Assembly: GCA_018062515.1 (NCBI GenBank)
Contig: JAGOSC010000074.1
Coordinates: forward strand, 1 to 8,360
Direction of reading: 5' to 3'
Length of the DNA: 8,360 bases
Origin: Candidatus Omnitrophota bacterium
GTDB taxonomy: Bacteria; Omnitrophota; Gorgyraeia; Zapsychrales; Zapsychraceae
In this document: positions 1 through 6,903 of the stretch, piece by piece
Layout of the letters: every line of letters begins with the position of its first letter
Numbering within the stretch: the first letter of the stretch is position 1
The notes under the pieces: model-generated
What the model was told of the DNA's origin: nothing
Seen by the model: only the letters and a program-made list of their open reading frames with translations
The model's database searches: none
Made by a program: the position numbers and the translations under genes

Positions 1-301
1 ACCCAATGTTTTCCTGTATTCGATTGATGACCTTCAACGCATTATTGAATTGGGCATGGCGTCGAGAAAAGACGCTGTTCTGGATGCGGAGGCGATTATT
101 TCTGCGGAACTGGCTGTTTTTTTAGACTGGGTAGAAACGCGTAAAACCGTCCCCGTCATTCGTTCTTTGCGTGATTCCGTCGAACGAATCCGCCGTCACG
201 AAACCGAGCTGGCGTTGCGTGCACTTGCTAAAGGCGATGATCCAAAGCATCTGGCTGAGACCGATCCAATGAATATAAAGCTCAGGTTGTACGATAGGTA
301 A
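1..301 (+). CDS. hemA: Glutamyl-tRNA reductase, C-terminal fragment (5' cut by window, 3' end replaced)
   Basis: HemA reduces glutamyl-tRNA(Glu) to glutamate-1-semialdehyde with NADPH, the first step of C5 tetrapyrrole synthesis in the cytoplasm. The frame is open from base 2 and begins PNVFLYSIDDLQRIIELG, the end of the NADPH-binding domain. It runs into the helical dimerisation domain (AEAIISAELAVFLDW, then TVPVIRSLRDSVERIRRHE, then ALRALAKGDDP). HemA proteins normally follow GDDP with about 20 to 30 residues containing an LTNKxLHxPT-type helix. Here the frame instead reads KHLAETDPMNIKLRLYDR and stops. HemA likeness therefore ends at about 244, inside the antisense of nnrS, so the gene is 3'-truncated. 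It is the only plus-strand gene here. In many proteobacteria hemA is followed by prfA, which is absent. Identity is firm; whether the truncated end exists in the genome is doubtful. Confidence 0.85.
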   Translation, partial: PNVFLYSIDDLQRIIELGMASRKDAVLDAEAIISAELAVFLDWVETRKTVPVIRSLRDSVERIRRHETELALRALAKGDDPKHLAETDPMNIKLRLYDR

Positions 302-1345
302 AAACGTTCGGATCAAGGCTCCCAAACAAATGGGCACAAAAATCCAGGGTAGACCCGCCGGAGCATCTGAAATAAGCCGCCCAGTATGTCCCCAGGAAAC
401 GCGCGCCATCATGCCCAGGGTAAAAATCCCTATCCCACCAGCGGTCAATGCATGCAAGGCAGAATCGTCGGGCTTGTGCATCCACGCTGCCATTGCCTTC
501 AACATAAATCCAGCAATTAAGAAAAAGTATCCGACAAAAAGGATCCACAATAATGGTTTTTTCCAGATACCAGGAGTATACCATCCACTTAATCGGATGC
601 TATGAATCATCACCAACAGCAAAGATAAAATCGCAACAACTTGGGGTAAATAAAAGAAGGTATCAAGGATTGAGAATAGCACTAAAAAAATCAGACTGGA
701 AATATCCAGAATAGAATTATTGCGTAATGTCACCGGGTAGCCGACGCCGCGTTCGATGAAAAACGGAATGATCCGCCGGCCAATGGTCAGAATTAAACTG
801 ACCACCATATAAATCACAAACCGTAGGGCCTTACGTTCAGTGGCCAAATCATCCGCCAAAAGTGCGCCGTAAAAGACAACTTCGCTAAATAAAATAAGGA
901 TCAATTTCGAAAATATGGCAGATTGTTTCCACTGTTTGGCCGCAATAATTGGCTTCATTACTGCGATGATCAGAAAAATGAGAAACGCCGTATCACAAAA
1001 AGCCATTGGCCATATCGGGAATGAAGCCGGCATGAACGCCAAAAACCGGGCGGCTGCCCAAAGTAGAAATAATACCAAGAGTGGCCAACCGTTTAAAGTT
1101 TGAATACCTGTCCAATTCATGACCGCCGTCAATAAAAATCCAGCGATAACAGCCATCGTAAATCCAAAAACCATCTCATGGCCATGCCAAACTGTGAGCG
1201 GCATGGACACAAAAATATTGCCCAGGGCGACATAAAACCACAGCCAGACGATCATCGAGATAACCGCATAAATAGCTGCACCAAGAAAAAATATTCGGAA
1301 TCCGGTCTGTAAAATAACTGGGGAGGCTTGTTTTAATTTATCCAT
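122..1345 (-). CDS. nnrS: NnrS family heme/copper membrane protein (C-terminal tail aberrant)
   Basis: NnrS proteins are polytopic inner-membrane proteins, reported to carry heme and copper, and linked to nitric oxide tolerance and denitrification regulons. The 407-residue frame has about twelve hydrophobic segments. It shows the family signatures WHGHEMVFGF (residues 53-62), GRRIIPFF (189-196) and HALTAGGIGIFTLGMMARV followed by SWGHTGR (298-323); H54, H56, H298 and H320 are candidate metal ligands. NnrS likeness runs through LWIIAF (residue 372, base 230). The last 35 residues are antisense of hemA and hydrophilic, so the natural C-terminal tail is missing. The ATG start has AGG 10 nt upstream, overlapping the TAG of a small ORF that ends 11 nt before it. 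It is the last gene of a co-directional run ndh-DUF488-DUF309-small ORF-nnrS. No FNR-type box was found right upstream. Confidence 0.9.
   Translation of the reverse strand: MDKLKQASPVILQTGFRIFFLGAAIYAVISMIVWLWFYVALGNIFVSMPLTVWHGHEMVFGFTMAVIAGFLLTAVMNWTGIQTLNGWPLLVLFLLWAAARFLAFMPASFPIWPMAFCDTAFLIFLIIAVMKPIIAAKQWKQSAIFSKLILILFSEVVFYGALLADDLATERKALRFVIYMVVSLILTIGRRIIPFFIERGVGYPVTLRNNSILDISSLIFLVLFSILDTFFYLPQVVAILSLLLVMIHSIRLSGWYTPGIWKKPLLWILFVGYFFLIAGFMLKAMAAWMHKPDDSALHALTAGGIGIFTLGMMARVSWGHTGRLISDAPAGLPWIFVPICLGALIRTFLPIVQPELYIHWIGLSQMLWIIAFSKCTQRQLGFVTADSFDGITQRTNDGDGFTRFYPV
230..244. other. Tail-to-tail junction between hemA and nnrS
   Basis: On the plus strand these bases encode KGDDP of HemA; on the minus strand the same bases, plus one neighbouring base, encode WIIAF of NnrS. 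To the left only HemA makes sense, to the right only NnrS. Each frame reads on into the antisense of the other and gives non-family sequence. Both genes thus lose their 3' ends at one point, with about 15 nt compatible with both. That is the pattern of a microhomology join. It could be a true inversion or deletion, or an artefact such as an amplification chimera. There is no repeat, insertion sequence or terminator at the site. Confidence 0.7.
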
Positions 1346-1356
1346 AGTTTGATAAC

Positions 1357-1455
1357 CTAATTTTTATAAGCCACTCGATATCCTTCAGGAATCATTCCGC
1401 ATCCTTCATCCTTAGCACGCAAAATATATCTTAAATATTCTTTCTCTTCTCTCAT
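1357..1455 (-). CDS. Small ORF of 32 aa between DUF309 and nnrS genes
   Basis: I do not recognise this gene. It reads ATG to TAG in one frame, starting MREEKEYLRYIL and ending CGMIPEGYRVAYKN. It has a charged, helix-prone N-terminal half, one Cys (residue 19) and a Gly/Pro/Tyr-rich C-terminal half; no signal peptide or membrane segment. It sits 17 nt after the DUF309 stop and ends 11 nt before the nnrS ATG, so it fills the gap with operon-like spacing, and its stop overlaps the AGG that would serve nnrS. A GTG codon lies directly before the ATG and could be the start instead. The ribosome binding site is weak: GAGGA lies 14 nt before the ATG, and translation may be coupled to DUF309. It could be a real small protein, a leader peptide for nnrS, or the tail of a decayed gene. 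Support is the protein-like composition plus spacing, not homology. Confidence 0.5.
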   Translation of the reverse strand: MREEKEYLRYILRAKDEGCGMIPEGYRVAYKN

Positions 1456-1472
1456 CACTACGTCTTGTGTCC

Positions 1473-2027
1473 TCAGATAGTTCTATCGTGTCTTGGCTCT
1501 ATTTCTTCTCCTAATATTAAAACAATATAAGGATAATCACTTAATGGATCTGCCCATTTATGATACTCAATAACCTGATTAAAATGATTTCCAAGTTTTT
1601 GAATATGTTCGGCTATGTTCAGCCCCATATAAACCGGATATTTTTTGCTGACCTTTAAAAGATGTTGCACAGCACCTTTATACAAATACTCTAACCCCTT
1701 TTGTTGTCTTGAATGCCACTTTAGAAAAGCCGCTGAGATTTTAATCAGTCCTTGTAAATAATCTCTGGATACATGACCTTGGGGTGCTATCCGCCACAAA
1801 GATTCAAACGCCTCGTGCGACTCCCACCAATAGCCATAATTATATAAATCAATGCCAAACAAATACTGTTCGGTTTTTCTCCAATCATCAGGAACAAAAA
1901 ACCCAGCCTCCGGTTCTTTCTTTCCATAAGAATGCCCAAGCGGATTTTCTGTGGGGTGAGGATTCCCACCAGGAATAAACCGGTACGGAAGAAATTTAAT
2001 CTGAGTGTATCTGGGACATCCATCCAC
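1473..2027 (-). CDS. DUF309 domain protein
   Basis: The 184-residue protein matches the DUF309 family, small all-helical soluble proteins of unknown function. Its N-terminal segment, FLPYRFIPGGNPHPTENPLG (residues 12-31) followed by HSYG, is the usual extension seen in longer members. The core signature WWESHEAFESLW is at 67-78, followed by YLQGLIKISAAFLKWH from residue 90. The His and Glu residues of the HE motif are the conserved polar positions. The start is a GTG: it is the only plausible start codon between an upstream in-frame stop and the conserved region. It lies 4 nt after the DUF488 stop and has no clear ribosome binding site, so translation is probably coupled. The family is firm; the function, and why it travels with ndh and DUF488, is unknown. 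Confidence 0.85.
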   Translation of the reverse strand: MDGCPRYTQIKFLPYRFIPGGNPHPTENPLGHSYGKKEPEAGFFVPDDWRKTEQYLFGIDLYNYGYWWESHEAFESLWRIAPQGHVSRDYLQGLIKISAAFLKWHSRQQKGLEYLYKGAVQHLLKVSKKYPVYMGLNIAEHIQKLGNHFNQVIEYHKWADPLSDYPYIVLILGEEIEPRHDRTI

Positions 2028-2031
2028 AGTA

Positions 2032-2568
2032 TCACGTTTCCGGATAACAAACCTTCCCTTTGTCTATCTTAACCATGGGATTCATTTTATGAATATTTTC
2101 TTTTTGTGAGCCCATGATATCTCTGACATCCAATCCGTTAAGGAGCACTGAATCTGAGATTAAAGACCGGTGACAGCGCCAAGGTACGGCTTCGGCACAC
2201 ATGATGGCCACCGTTTTTTTATGAGCTTCTTTAATAAGCTCCTGAAGGGAATCTTCAAATTCTTCAGTTTGCATATAATCGGCATATCCACGGAAGGAAG
2301 CGTTGCGCCAGCCAAGATTAATTGAATCTTTATTCGCATGTCTTAGTCCACCTAAGCCCATCATATGCTTGTAATCAATCTTCTCATTGGCAAGACTTTT
2401 CCTTAAGGCTTCCTGATTGTACTGAGGATTGAAACCCGACTTAGGTATGGTGCGCACATCTATTAATTTACGAATATGAAAACTCTTGAGCATATTTATA
2501 AACTCATTAATAGGATGAGTAGAATGGCCGATGGTATAAATGACAGTTTTTGGATTCTTCCCTTTCAT
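2032..2568 (-). CDS. DUF488 family protein
   Basis: DUF488 proteins are cytoplasmic proteins of about 120 to 190 residues with no settled function. The 178-residue frame shows YTIGHS at residues 11-16, the strand LIDVRTIP at 35-42 (next to a Ser and Phe/Pro-rich loop), and the Cys/His block CAEAVPWRCHRSLI from residue 124, where C124, C132, H133 and R134 are the conserved positions. The frame is open upstream to an ATG at 2637, but that region lies inside ndh and has no ribosome binding site. I chose the ATG at 2568, which overlaps the ndh stop as TGATG and has AAGGA 3 nt upstream; the ATG at 2571 is an alternative. The overlap implies translational coupling to ndh. DUF309 follows after 4 nt. 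Confidence 0.88.
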   Translation of the reverse strand: MKGKNPKTVIYTIGHSTHPINEFINMLKSFHIRKLIDVRTIPKSGFNPQYNQEALRKSLANEKIDYKHMMGLGGLRHANKDSINLGWRNASFRGYADYMQTEEFEDSLQELIKEAHKKTVAIMCAEAVPWRCHRSLISDSVLLNGLDVRDIMGSQKENIHKMNPMVKIDKGKVCYPET

Positions 2569-3869
2569 CATTCCTTTCTCATAAGCTGAATGATCAAACG
2601 TGCCGCACGGTCGTGAGTGATATAATTCCATAGCCAATTAATGAAGGCCACCACACGATTACGAAAACCTACCAGTGACATTAAATGAAAAAACACCCAG
2701 ATCAACCATGCGACTGTACCGTATAACTTCAAAAACTTTAAGTCTACAACCGCACGGTTACGTCCAATCGTGGCCATGACGCCATAATCTTTATAAGCAA
2801 ATGCCCTCATTTCTTTTTTAATCAATACCCTTTTCAGATTCTTCGCTAAAGTTTGAGCCTGCTGAATCGCCACAGGCGCCAACATCGGATGGCCATTAGG
2901 ATATTTTTTAGAAATCATGATTGCCGTATCTCCAATGGCAAAAATATTCTTATAACCTTCCACCCTATTAAACTGATCAACTTTAACCCTGCCGGAAGAA
3001 GTAAAATATTTAGAGTTCAACCCCTGGATTTCATTACCCTTGACACCAGCGGTCCAGATCACAATTTTTGTATTTATCTTCTTGCCGTTTGAGAGCACTA
3101 GTACTTTTCCATCGTAAGATTCAACCTTTGTGTTCAAACAAATATTGATATTAAATTCTTTCAAACATTTCTCTGCGAAATGGGACGATTGTTCGGACAA
3201 TGATTTAAACAAACGGTCCTGCATATCGATAATATGAATCTGCATCCGGTGGATATCCAATTCAGGATAATCCTTAGGAAAAATATGGCTCTTTAGCTCA
3301 CCGAAGGCTCCAGCCAACTCAACACCTGTAGGTCCTCCCCCGACAATAACAATATTCATCAAACTTTCTCTTATTTCTTCACTATCCGTCAGCAGAGCTT
3401 GTTCAAAATTTTGCAGAATCAAATATTTTAAGTTAACGGCCTCAGAAACGCCTTTCATATCTATGGCGTTACGTTTAATATCCTCAAGCCCAAAAAAATT
3501 CGTTTTAGCACCAGAAGCAATCACCACATAATCGTATGAAACAATACCAATGGATGTTTCAATGGAATTTTGATTAGAATCAATCCTAAGGACTTCAGCC
3601 ATCCGAAAAAATAAATTATTCTGGTGGTGAAAAATCTCACGAAACGGGCTGGCAATTGATTCCGCTTCCATGGCAGCGGTCGCTACCTGATACAAGAGCG
3701 GTTGGAATGTATGATAATTATTTTTGTCAATCAAGATAATTTGAACATCCACATTTTTTAAACTTTTTGCCAGTTTGAGACCCGCGAATCCACCACCAAT
3801 AATAACGACTCTCGGTTTATCGGTGACAGGGAGATCGACTGATATATTTTTTTCTAATTGCTTTTTCAT
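2568..3869 (-). CDS. ndh: Type II NADH:quinone oxidoreductase (NDH-2)
   Basis: NDH-2 is a single-subunit flavoprotein on the cytoplasmic face of the membrane. It passes electrons from NADH to quinone through FAD without pumping protons. The 433-residue protein has the FAD-binding GGGFAG at 25-30, YQVAT at 60-64, the second nucleotide-binding motif GGGPTGVELAG at 177-187 (NADH), IWTAG at 271-275 and AIGD at 311-314, then APVAIQQAQTLAKNL, matching the quinone-side helix region. The C-terminal part (LYGTVAWLIWVFFHLM and the following WLWNYITHDRAARL) is hydrophobic and amphipathic and fits membrane attachment. The frame extends to a TTG at 3950, but the extra residues are basic and unlike the family, so the ATG at 3869 is preferred. 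Its binding site is weak (AAGAAA). The gene starts a coupled cluster with DUF488 and DUF309. Confidence 0.9.
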   Translation of the reverse strand: MKKQLEKNISVDLPVTDKPRVVIIGGGFAGLKLAKSLKNVDVQIILIDKNNYHTFQPLLYQVATAAMEAESIASPFREIFHHQNNLFFRMAEVLRIDSNQNSIETSIGIVSYDYVVIASGAKTNFFGLEDIKRNAIDMKGVSEAVNLKYLILQNFEQALLTDSEEIRESLMNIVIVGGGPTGVELAGAFGELKSHIFPKDYPELDIHRMQIHIIDMQDRLFKSLSEQSSHFAEKCLKEFNINICLNTKVESYDGKVLVLSNGKKINTKIVIWTAGVKGNEIQGLNSKYFTSSGRVKVDQFNRVEGYKNIFAIGDTAIMISKKYPNGHPMLAPVAIQQAQTLAKNLKRVLIKKEMRAFAYKDYGVMATIGRNRAVVDLKFLKLYGTVAWLIWVFFHLMSLVGFRNRVVAFINWLWNYITHDRAARLIIQLMRKE

Positions 3870-4007
3870 AAGTTTCTTTGACTTAACTAATTTCAAGTGC
3901 TTGTTAGAGTACCGCCGGTTCTTGACCCCCTTGTTTAAAATAAGAGCCAATAATTAGTATCCTGCCAACTTTATGATAAAAGTTATCAATTCTTTAATGC
4001 AGATTAC
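3870..4007 (-). promoter_or_regulatory. Spacer and likely promoter/leader region upstream of ndh
   Basis: The 138 nt between nrdG and ndh are AT-rich and hold no gene that I can support. There is no GC-rich hairpin with a T-run after nrdG, so no clear terminator. On the minus strand a TTGATA hexamer (about 3989-3984) resembles a -35 element but no good -10 lies 16 to 18 nt downstream, as might be expected for an activator-dependent promoter. A G-rich stretch near 3926-3932 is too far from any start to serve ndh. That a promoter is here is inferred from the gap size and the inverted repeat within it. Confidence 0.3.
3974..3988. repeat. Perfect 6-3-6 inverted repeat, possible operator upstream of ndh
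   Basis: TGATAA and TTATCA are separated by AAG, giving a perfect dyad centred about 112 nt before the ndh ATG. It contains TGAT and ATCA half sites like FNR/CRP-family boxes, but they are 7 nt apart rather than the 4 nt of an FNR box (TTGAT-N4-ATCAA). It could be a site for another dimeric regulator, or chance in AT-rich DNA. Confidence 0.3.
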
Positions 4008-4670
4008 CTATATCTTTTCTTTCCAGGATTCTATTTCTTCAGGCGAAATTTGATTAACTTTCTGAAGGCCCGGATTAATCATTTTCGGGCTTGGCCGAAA
4101 CGCCTGCAGATGGTAGGATTGCGCTCCTTTAACCAATGAAGAAATCTCGGATACATCTTCGAAACTGCAAAAAGGTTGAACGACCGTTGTTCTAAACTGA
4201 TGCTGAATGCCTGAATTCTTTATCAATTCAACGCTTTCTTTAATTTTTGCAATAGGGAAATCCACTCCTATGGCCTTTTGATACTTTCCCAAGGAAGTTT
4301 TGACATCCATGGCAATATAATCCACAAGCCCTTGTTGAATAACTGTTTGGATAATGTGCGGACGAGACCCGTTGGTATCCAGCTTCAATAGATAACCCAA
4401 CTTTTTCACATTGACCATAAATTGAAGCAAATCCTCCTGTTCCGTTGGTTCTCCCCCGGTGATCACCACGCCATCCAGATATTGACGGCGTTTTTCCAAT
4501 AAAGCCAGCACGTCCTTCTGAGGAATCGTCTCTTTAAAATACTCCGGCAAAACGAGTTCCCGGTTATGACAATAAGGGCAGCGGAAATTGCACCCCTGCG
4601 TAAAGATCACCGCAGCTAATTTGCCTGGGTAATCAATTAATGAGAGCTTTTGCAGGCCTCCGATTCGCAT
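4008..4670 (-). CDS. nrdG: Anaerobic ribonucleotide reductase activating protein (radical SAM)
   Basis: NrdG uses a [4Fe-4S] cluster and S-adenosylmethionine to create the glycyl radical on NrdD under anoxic conditions. The 220-residue protein opens MRIGGLQKLSLIDYPGK and carries the radical-SAM motif C27-x3-C31-x2-C34 (GCNFRCPYCHN), followed by GGEP at 72-75 for SAM binding. It is longer than the roughly 154-residue E. coli NrdG and fits the longer NrdG form that pairs with long NrdD proteins. The ATG lies 34 nt inside the end of nrdD in another frame, and no strong ribosome binding site precedes it, so translation is probably coupled. The next gene, ndh, starts 138 nt downstream. A general radical-SAM enzyme is the only alternative, and the nrdD linkage argues against it. 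Confidence 0.93.
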   Translation of the reverse strand: MRIGGLQKLSLIDYPGKLAAVIFTQGCNFRCPYCHNRELVLPEYFKETIPQKDVLALLEKRRQYLDGVVITGGEPTEQEDLLQFMVNVKKLGYLLKLDTNGSRPHIIQTVIQQGLVDYIAMDVKTSLGKYQKAIGVDFPIAKIKESVELIKNSGIQHQFRTTVVQPFCSFEDVSEISSLVKGAQSYHLQAFRPSPKMINPGLQKVNQISPEEIESWKEKI

Positions 4671-6769
4671 AATTTGTAAGTCTTTCTTTGTTTAAATTCT
4701 TCCTTCTTTCCTTTATTCCATTGCTGAACCGGTCTCAAATAACCGACAATGCGAGAATAGACTTCGCACGCTTCCCGGCATTTCGGACATTGAGGGTGCT
4801 CTCCGGCAATATACCCACAACTCGGACAGACACTGAATGTCGGGGTAATAGTAAAGTACGGAAGTTTGAACCGGTCACAGATGATTCGTATCAACTGCTT
4901 TACGCCTGCAATATTGTTAATCTTCTCACCGACAAAACCGTGAAGCACCGTTCCTCCCGTATAACGCGTTTGTAAATCATCCTGGAGTTCCAGCACTTCA
5001 AATATATCGTCGGAATAGTTGACCGGCAAGTGTGTCGAATTCGTGTAAAACGGTTCACGGCCTACTTTGACCTCCTCTTCATTGGCGCAGATGATATCGC
5101 CGAACTCCTTCTTGTCCATTTTTGCCAACCGGTAGGTGACTCCCTCCGCCGGGGTCGCTTCCAAATTATAATTATTTCCGGTTTCTTTCTGAAATTCGAC
5201 CAAGCGTTCTCGCATATGATCCAAAACCTTAACGGCGAATTGGTGCCCTTGAGCGTCCGCAATTGATTCCCCCATCAAATTAATACAGGCTTCATTCATC
5301 CCGATAAGTCCGATGGTCGAAAAATGGTTTTTCCAGTACTGATCAAAGCGTTGTTTGACCTTCCGCAGATAGAATTTTATGTACGGATAAAGTTCTTGTT
5401 CCGTGAACTGTTCCAAGACCTTGCGTTTGATTTCCAGACTGTCTTTTGCCAAAAGCATCAGATGATCCAGAGAGCAAAAAAACTCTTCCTCGTTCTTGGA
5501 TAAATATCCCAACCGCGGCAAATTAATCGTGACAACTCCGATCGAACCTGTCAGCGGAGAAGCGCCGAATAATCCGCCTCCCCTTTTTCTTAATTCCCGG
5601 TTATCCAGGCGCAAACGGCAGCACATGCTTCTTGCGTCTTCGGGATTCATATCGGAATTAACAAAATTAGAAAAATAAGGGATGCCGTACTTTGCTGTCA
5701 TTTTCCAAAGAAAATCCAGGTTTGGATTATCCCAATCAAAATCTTTTGTCATATTATAAGTCGGGATTGGAAAAGTAAAGACCCGGCCTTTAAAATCCCC
5801 TTCCAGCATGACCTCACAAAAGGCTTTATTTATCATGTCCTGTTCTTTTTGGAATTCTTTATAAGTTGCTTCCTGTATTTTCCCGCCGATAATGACTCCT
5901 TGATTAGCGTAATAAGACGGCGGGGTCAAATCCATCGTGATGTTCGTAAAAGGGGTCTGAAAACCAACTCTTGTCGGAACATTGACGTTAAACACGAATT
6001 CCTGCAAGGCCTGCTTGACTTCTTTATAGGAAAGATTGTCAAAATGAACAAACGGGGCTAAGAGCGTATCAAAATTGGAAAAGGCCTGGGCTCCGGAGGC
6101 CTCGCCCTGCAATGTATAAAAGAAGTTCACAATTTGACCCAGGGCGCTGCGCAGATGTTTGGCCGGGCCGGACTCCATCTTTCCACTGGCGCCTTTAAAC
6201 CCTTCCATAAGTAAATCATGCAAATCCCATCCGACACAATACACGCTGAGCAAACCCAAATCATGAATGTGCAATTGCCCTTCAACATGGGATTCTTTAA
6301 TGGCGGGGGGATAAATTTGACTGAGCCAGTATGTCTTGCTAATTTCCGAGGAGATATAATGATTAAGCCCTTGCAGCGAATAAGCCATATTGCTGTTTTC
6401 ATTCACCCGCCAATCTTCCTTGTTGAGATATTGATTGACCAGATTTGTATTAAATTTTGAGGTGATTTCCCTGATCTGCTTGTGCTGTTCCCGATAAATA
6501 ATATATGCTCTGGCTGTTTTTAAATAAGGAGAGGTCAACAAAACTTGTTCGACGATATCCTGAATCTCTTCAACCGAAGGAAGACGGTCAACGATCATCT
6601 GTTGAATGATATTTAAGGCCCTAATCGTCAGCTTTTTTGCCATTTCCTGGTCGAATTCTCCGGTAGCTTCGCCGGCCTTCTGAATGGCCGCCGTGATCTT
6701 ATACGGATTGAACGCCTCTTCACTCCCATTTCGTTTAACGACTTTAGTCAATGTCTTTGTTGTTTGCAT
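4637..6769 (-). CDS. nrdD: Anaerobic (class III) ribonucleoside-triphosphate reductase
   Basis: NrdD reduces ribonucleoside triphosphates to deoxyribonucleotides in strict absence of oxygen using a glycyl radical. The 710 residues show an N-terminal ATP-cone (KVVKRNGSEEAFNPYKITAA, from residue 9), the allosteric activity module. Barrel motifs follow: VYCVGWDLHDLL with C178, and SMCCRLRLDNRELRKRGGG with C383/C384, near the positions expected for the active-site cysteines. The C-terminal zinc site is C648-x2-C651...C661-x2-C664. The glycyl-radical loop RIVGYLRPVQQWNKGKKEEF puts the radical at G676. A short tail (KLCESEACKSSH) adds two more Cys after the usual end. The ATG has a strong GGAGG 6 nt upstream. 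It overlaps nrdG by 34 nt, forming an nrdDG operon. Length and motifs fit a complete enzyme. Confidence 0.96.
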   Translation of the reverse strand: MQTTKTLTKVVKRNGSEEAFNPYKITAAIQKAGEATGEFDQEMAKKLTIRALNIIQQMIVDRLPSVEEIQDIVEQVLLTSPYLKTARAYIIYREQHKQIREITSKFNTNLVNQYLNKEDWRVNENSNMAYSLQGLNHYISSEISKTYWLSQIYPPAIKESHVEGQLHIHDLGLLSVYCVGWDLHDLLMEGFKGASGKMESGPAKHLRSALGQIVNFFYTLQGEASGAQAFSNFDTLLAPFVHFDNLSYKEVKQALQEFVFNVNVPTRVGFQTPFTNITMDLTPPSYYANQGVIIGGKIQEATYKEFQKEQDMINKAFCEVMLEGDFKGRVFTFPIPTYNMTKDFDWDNPNLDFLWKMTAKYGIPYFSNFVNSDMNPEDARSMCCRLRLDNRELRKRGGGLFGASPLTGSIGVVTINLPRLGYLSKNEEEFFCSLDHLMLLAKDSLEIKRKVLEQFTEQELYPYIKFYLRKVKQRFDQYWKNHFSTIGLIGMNEACINLMGESIADAQGHQFAVKVLDHMRERLVEFQKETGNNYNLEATPAEGVTYRLAKMDKKEFGDIICANEEEVKVGREPFYTNSTHLPVNYSDDIFEVLELQDDLQTRYTGGTVLHGFVGEKINNIAGVKQLIRIICDRFKLPYFTITPTFSVCPSCGYIAGEHPQCPKCREACEVYSRIVGYLRPVQQWNKGKKEEFKQRKTYKLCESEACKSSH

Positions 6770-6774
6770 TCCCC

Positions 6775-6780
6775 ACCTCC
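6775..6780 (-). promoter_or_regulatory. Strong ribosome binding site of nrdD
   Basis: GGAGGT on the minus strand, within a run reading AGGGAGGTGGGG, ends 5 to 6 nt before the nrdD ATG at 6769. It fixes the start and is the strongest such site in the window; most other genes here rely on weak sites and tight coupling. Confidence 0.8.
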
Positions 6781-6903
6781 CTAGTTTTTATAAAATATCC
6801 AATTCATTCCATGTTGCATGGTATAAACAGTTCACCTACCACCCCTTTATTAGAAGCCGAAGACACTAAAAGTTTGCCCCAATAAGTTTTATTCTTTCAC
6901 TCA
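6781..6903 (-). promoter_or_regulatory. nrdD leader and presumed promoter region
   Basis: These 123 nt lie between the stop of the broken small frame and nrdD, and hold no gene I can support (only a 13-codon ATG frame ending in TAG at its upstream edge). The minus strand is AT-rich near nrdD, with TATTTTATAAAA at about 6787-6798 as a loose -10-like stretch, but no matching -35. I looked for the paired NrdR boxes common before nrd genes; only a half-like ACACTA (near 6863-6868) is present, so NrdR control is not supported. No terminator is visible. Confidence 0.3.
6809..6821. repeat. Short perfect inverted repeat (5-3-5) upstream of nrdD
   Basis: CCATG and CATGG flank TTG, forming a 13-nt dyad 40 to 52 nt before the nrdD start, where a repressor or activator could act. 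The arms are short and the match does not extend outward, so chance is quite possible. Confidence 0.2.

Noticed and set aside
1346..1360. TTGAT half site right before nnrS as an FNR box
   Set aside because: Only one half matches; the other half expected after 4 nt is absent, and it lies within 10 nt of the start codon, too close to act as a normal activator site.
1388..1398. GGAAT-C-ATTCC palindrome upstream of nnrS
   Set aside because: It lies inside the 32-codon small ORF, arms are 5 nt, and it is easily explained by coding sequence or chance.
2568..2637. ATG at 2637 as the DUF488 start
   Set aside because: It would put 23 extra residues inside ndh without a ribosome binding site; the DUF488 signature begins near YTIGHS and the ATG at the TGATG junction has AAGGA.
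3870..3950. TTG at 3950 as the NDH-2 start
   Set aside because: The added 27 residues are basic and unlike NDH-2 N-termini; the ATG at 3869 places the FAD motif at the usual distance.
5030..5266. Frames on either strand inside nrdD
   Set aside because: They are shadows of the strong NrdD frame, with no recognisable motif of their own.
6860..6880. ACACTA as an NrdR box before nrdD
   Set aside because: Only half of the NrdR consensus matches and there is no second box at the usual spacing.
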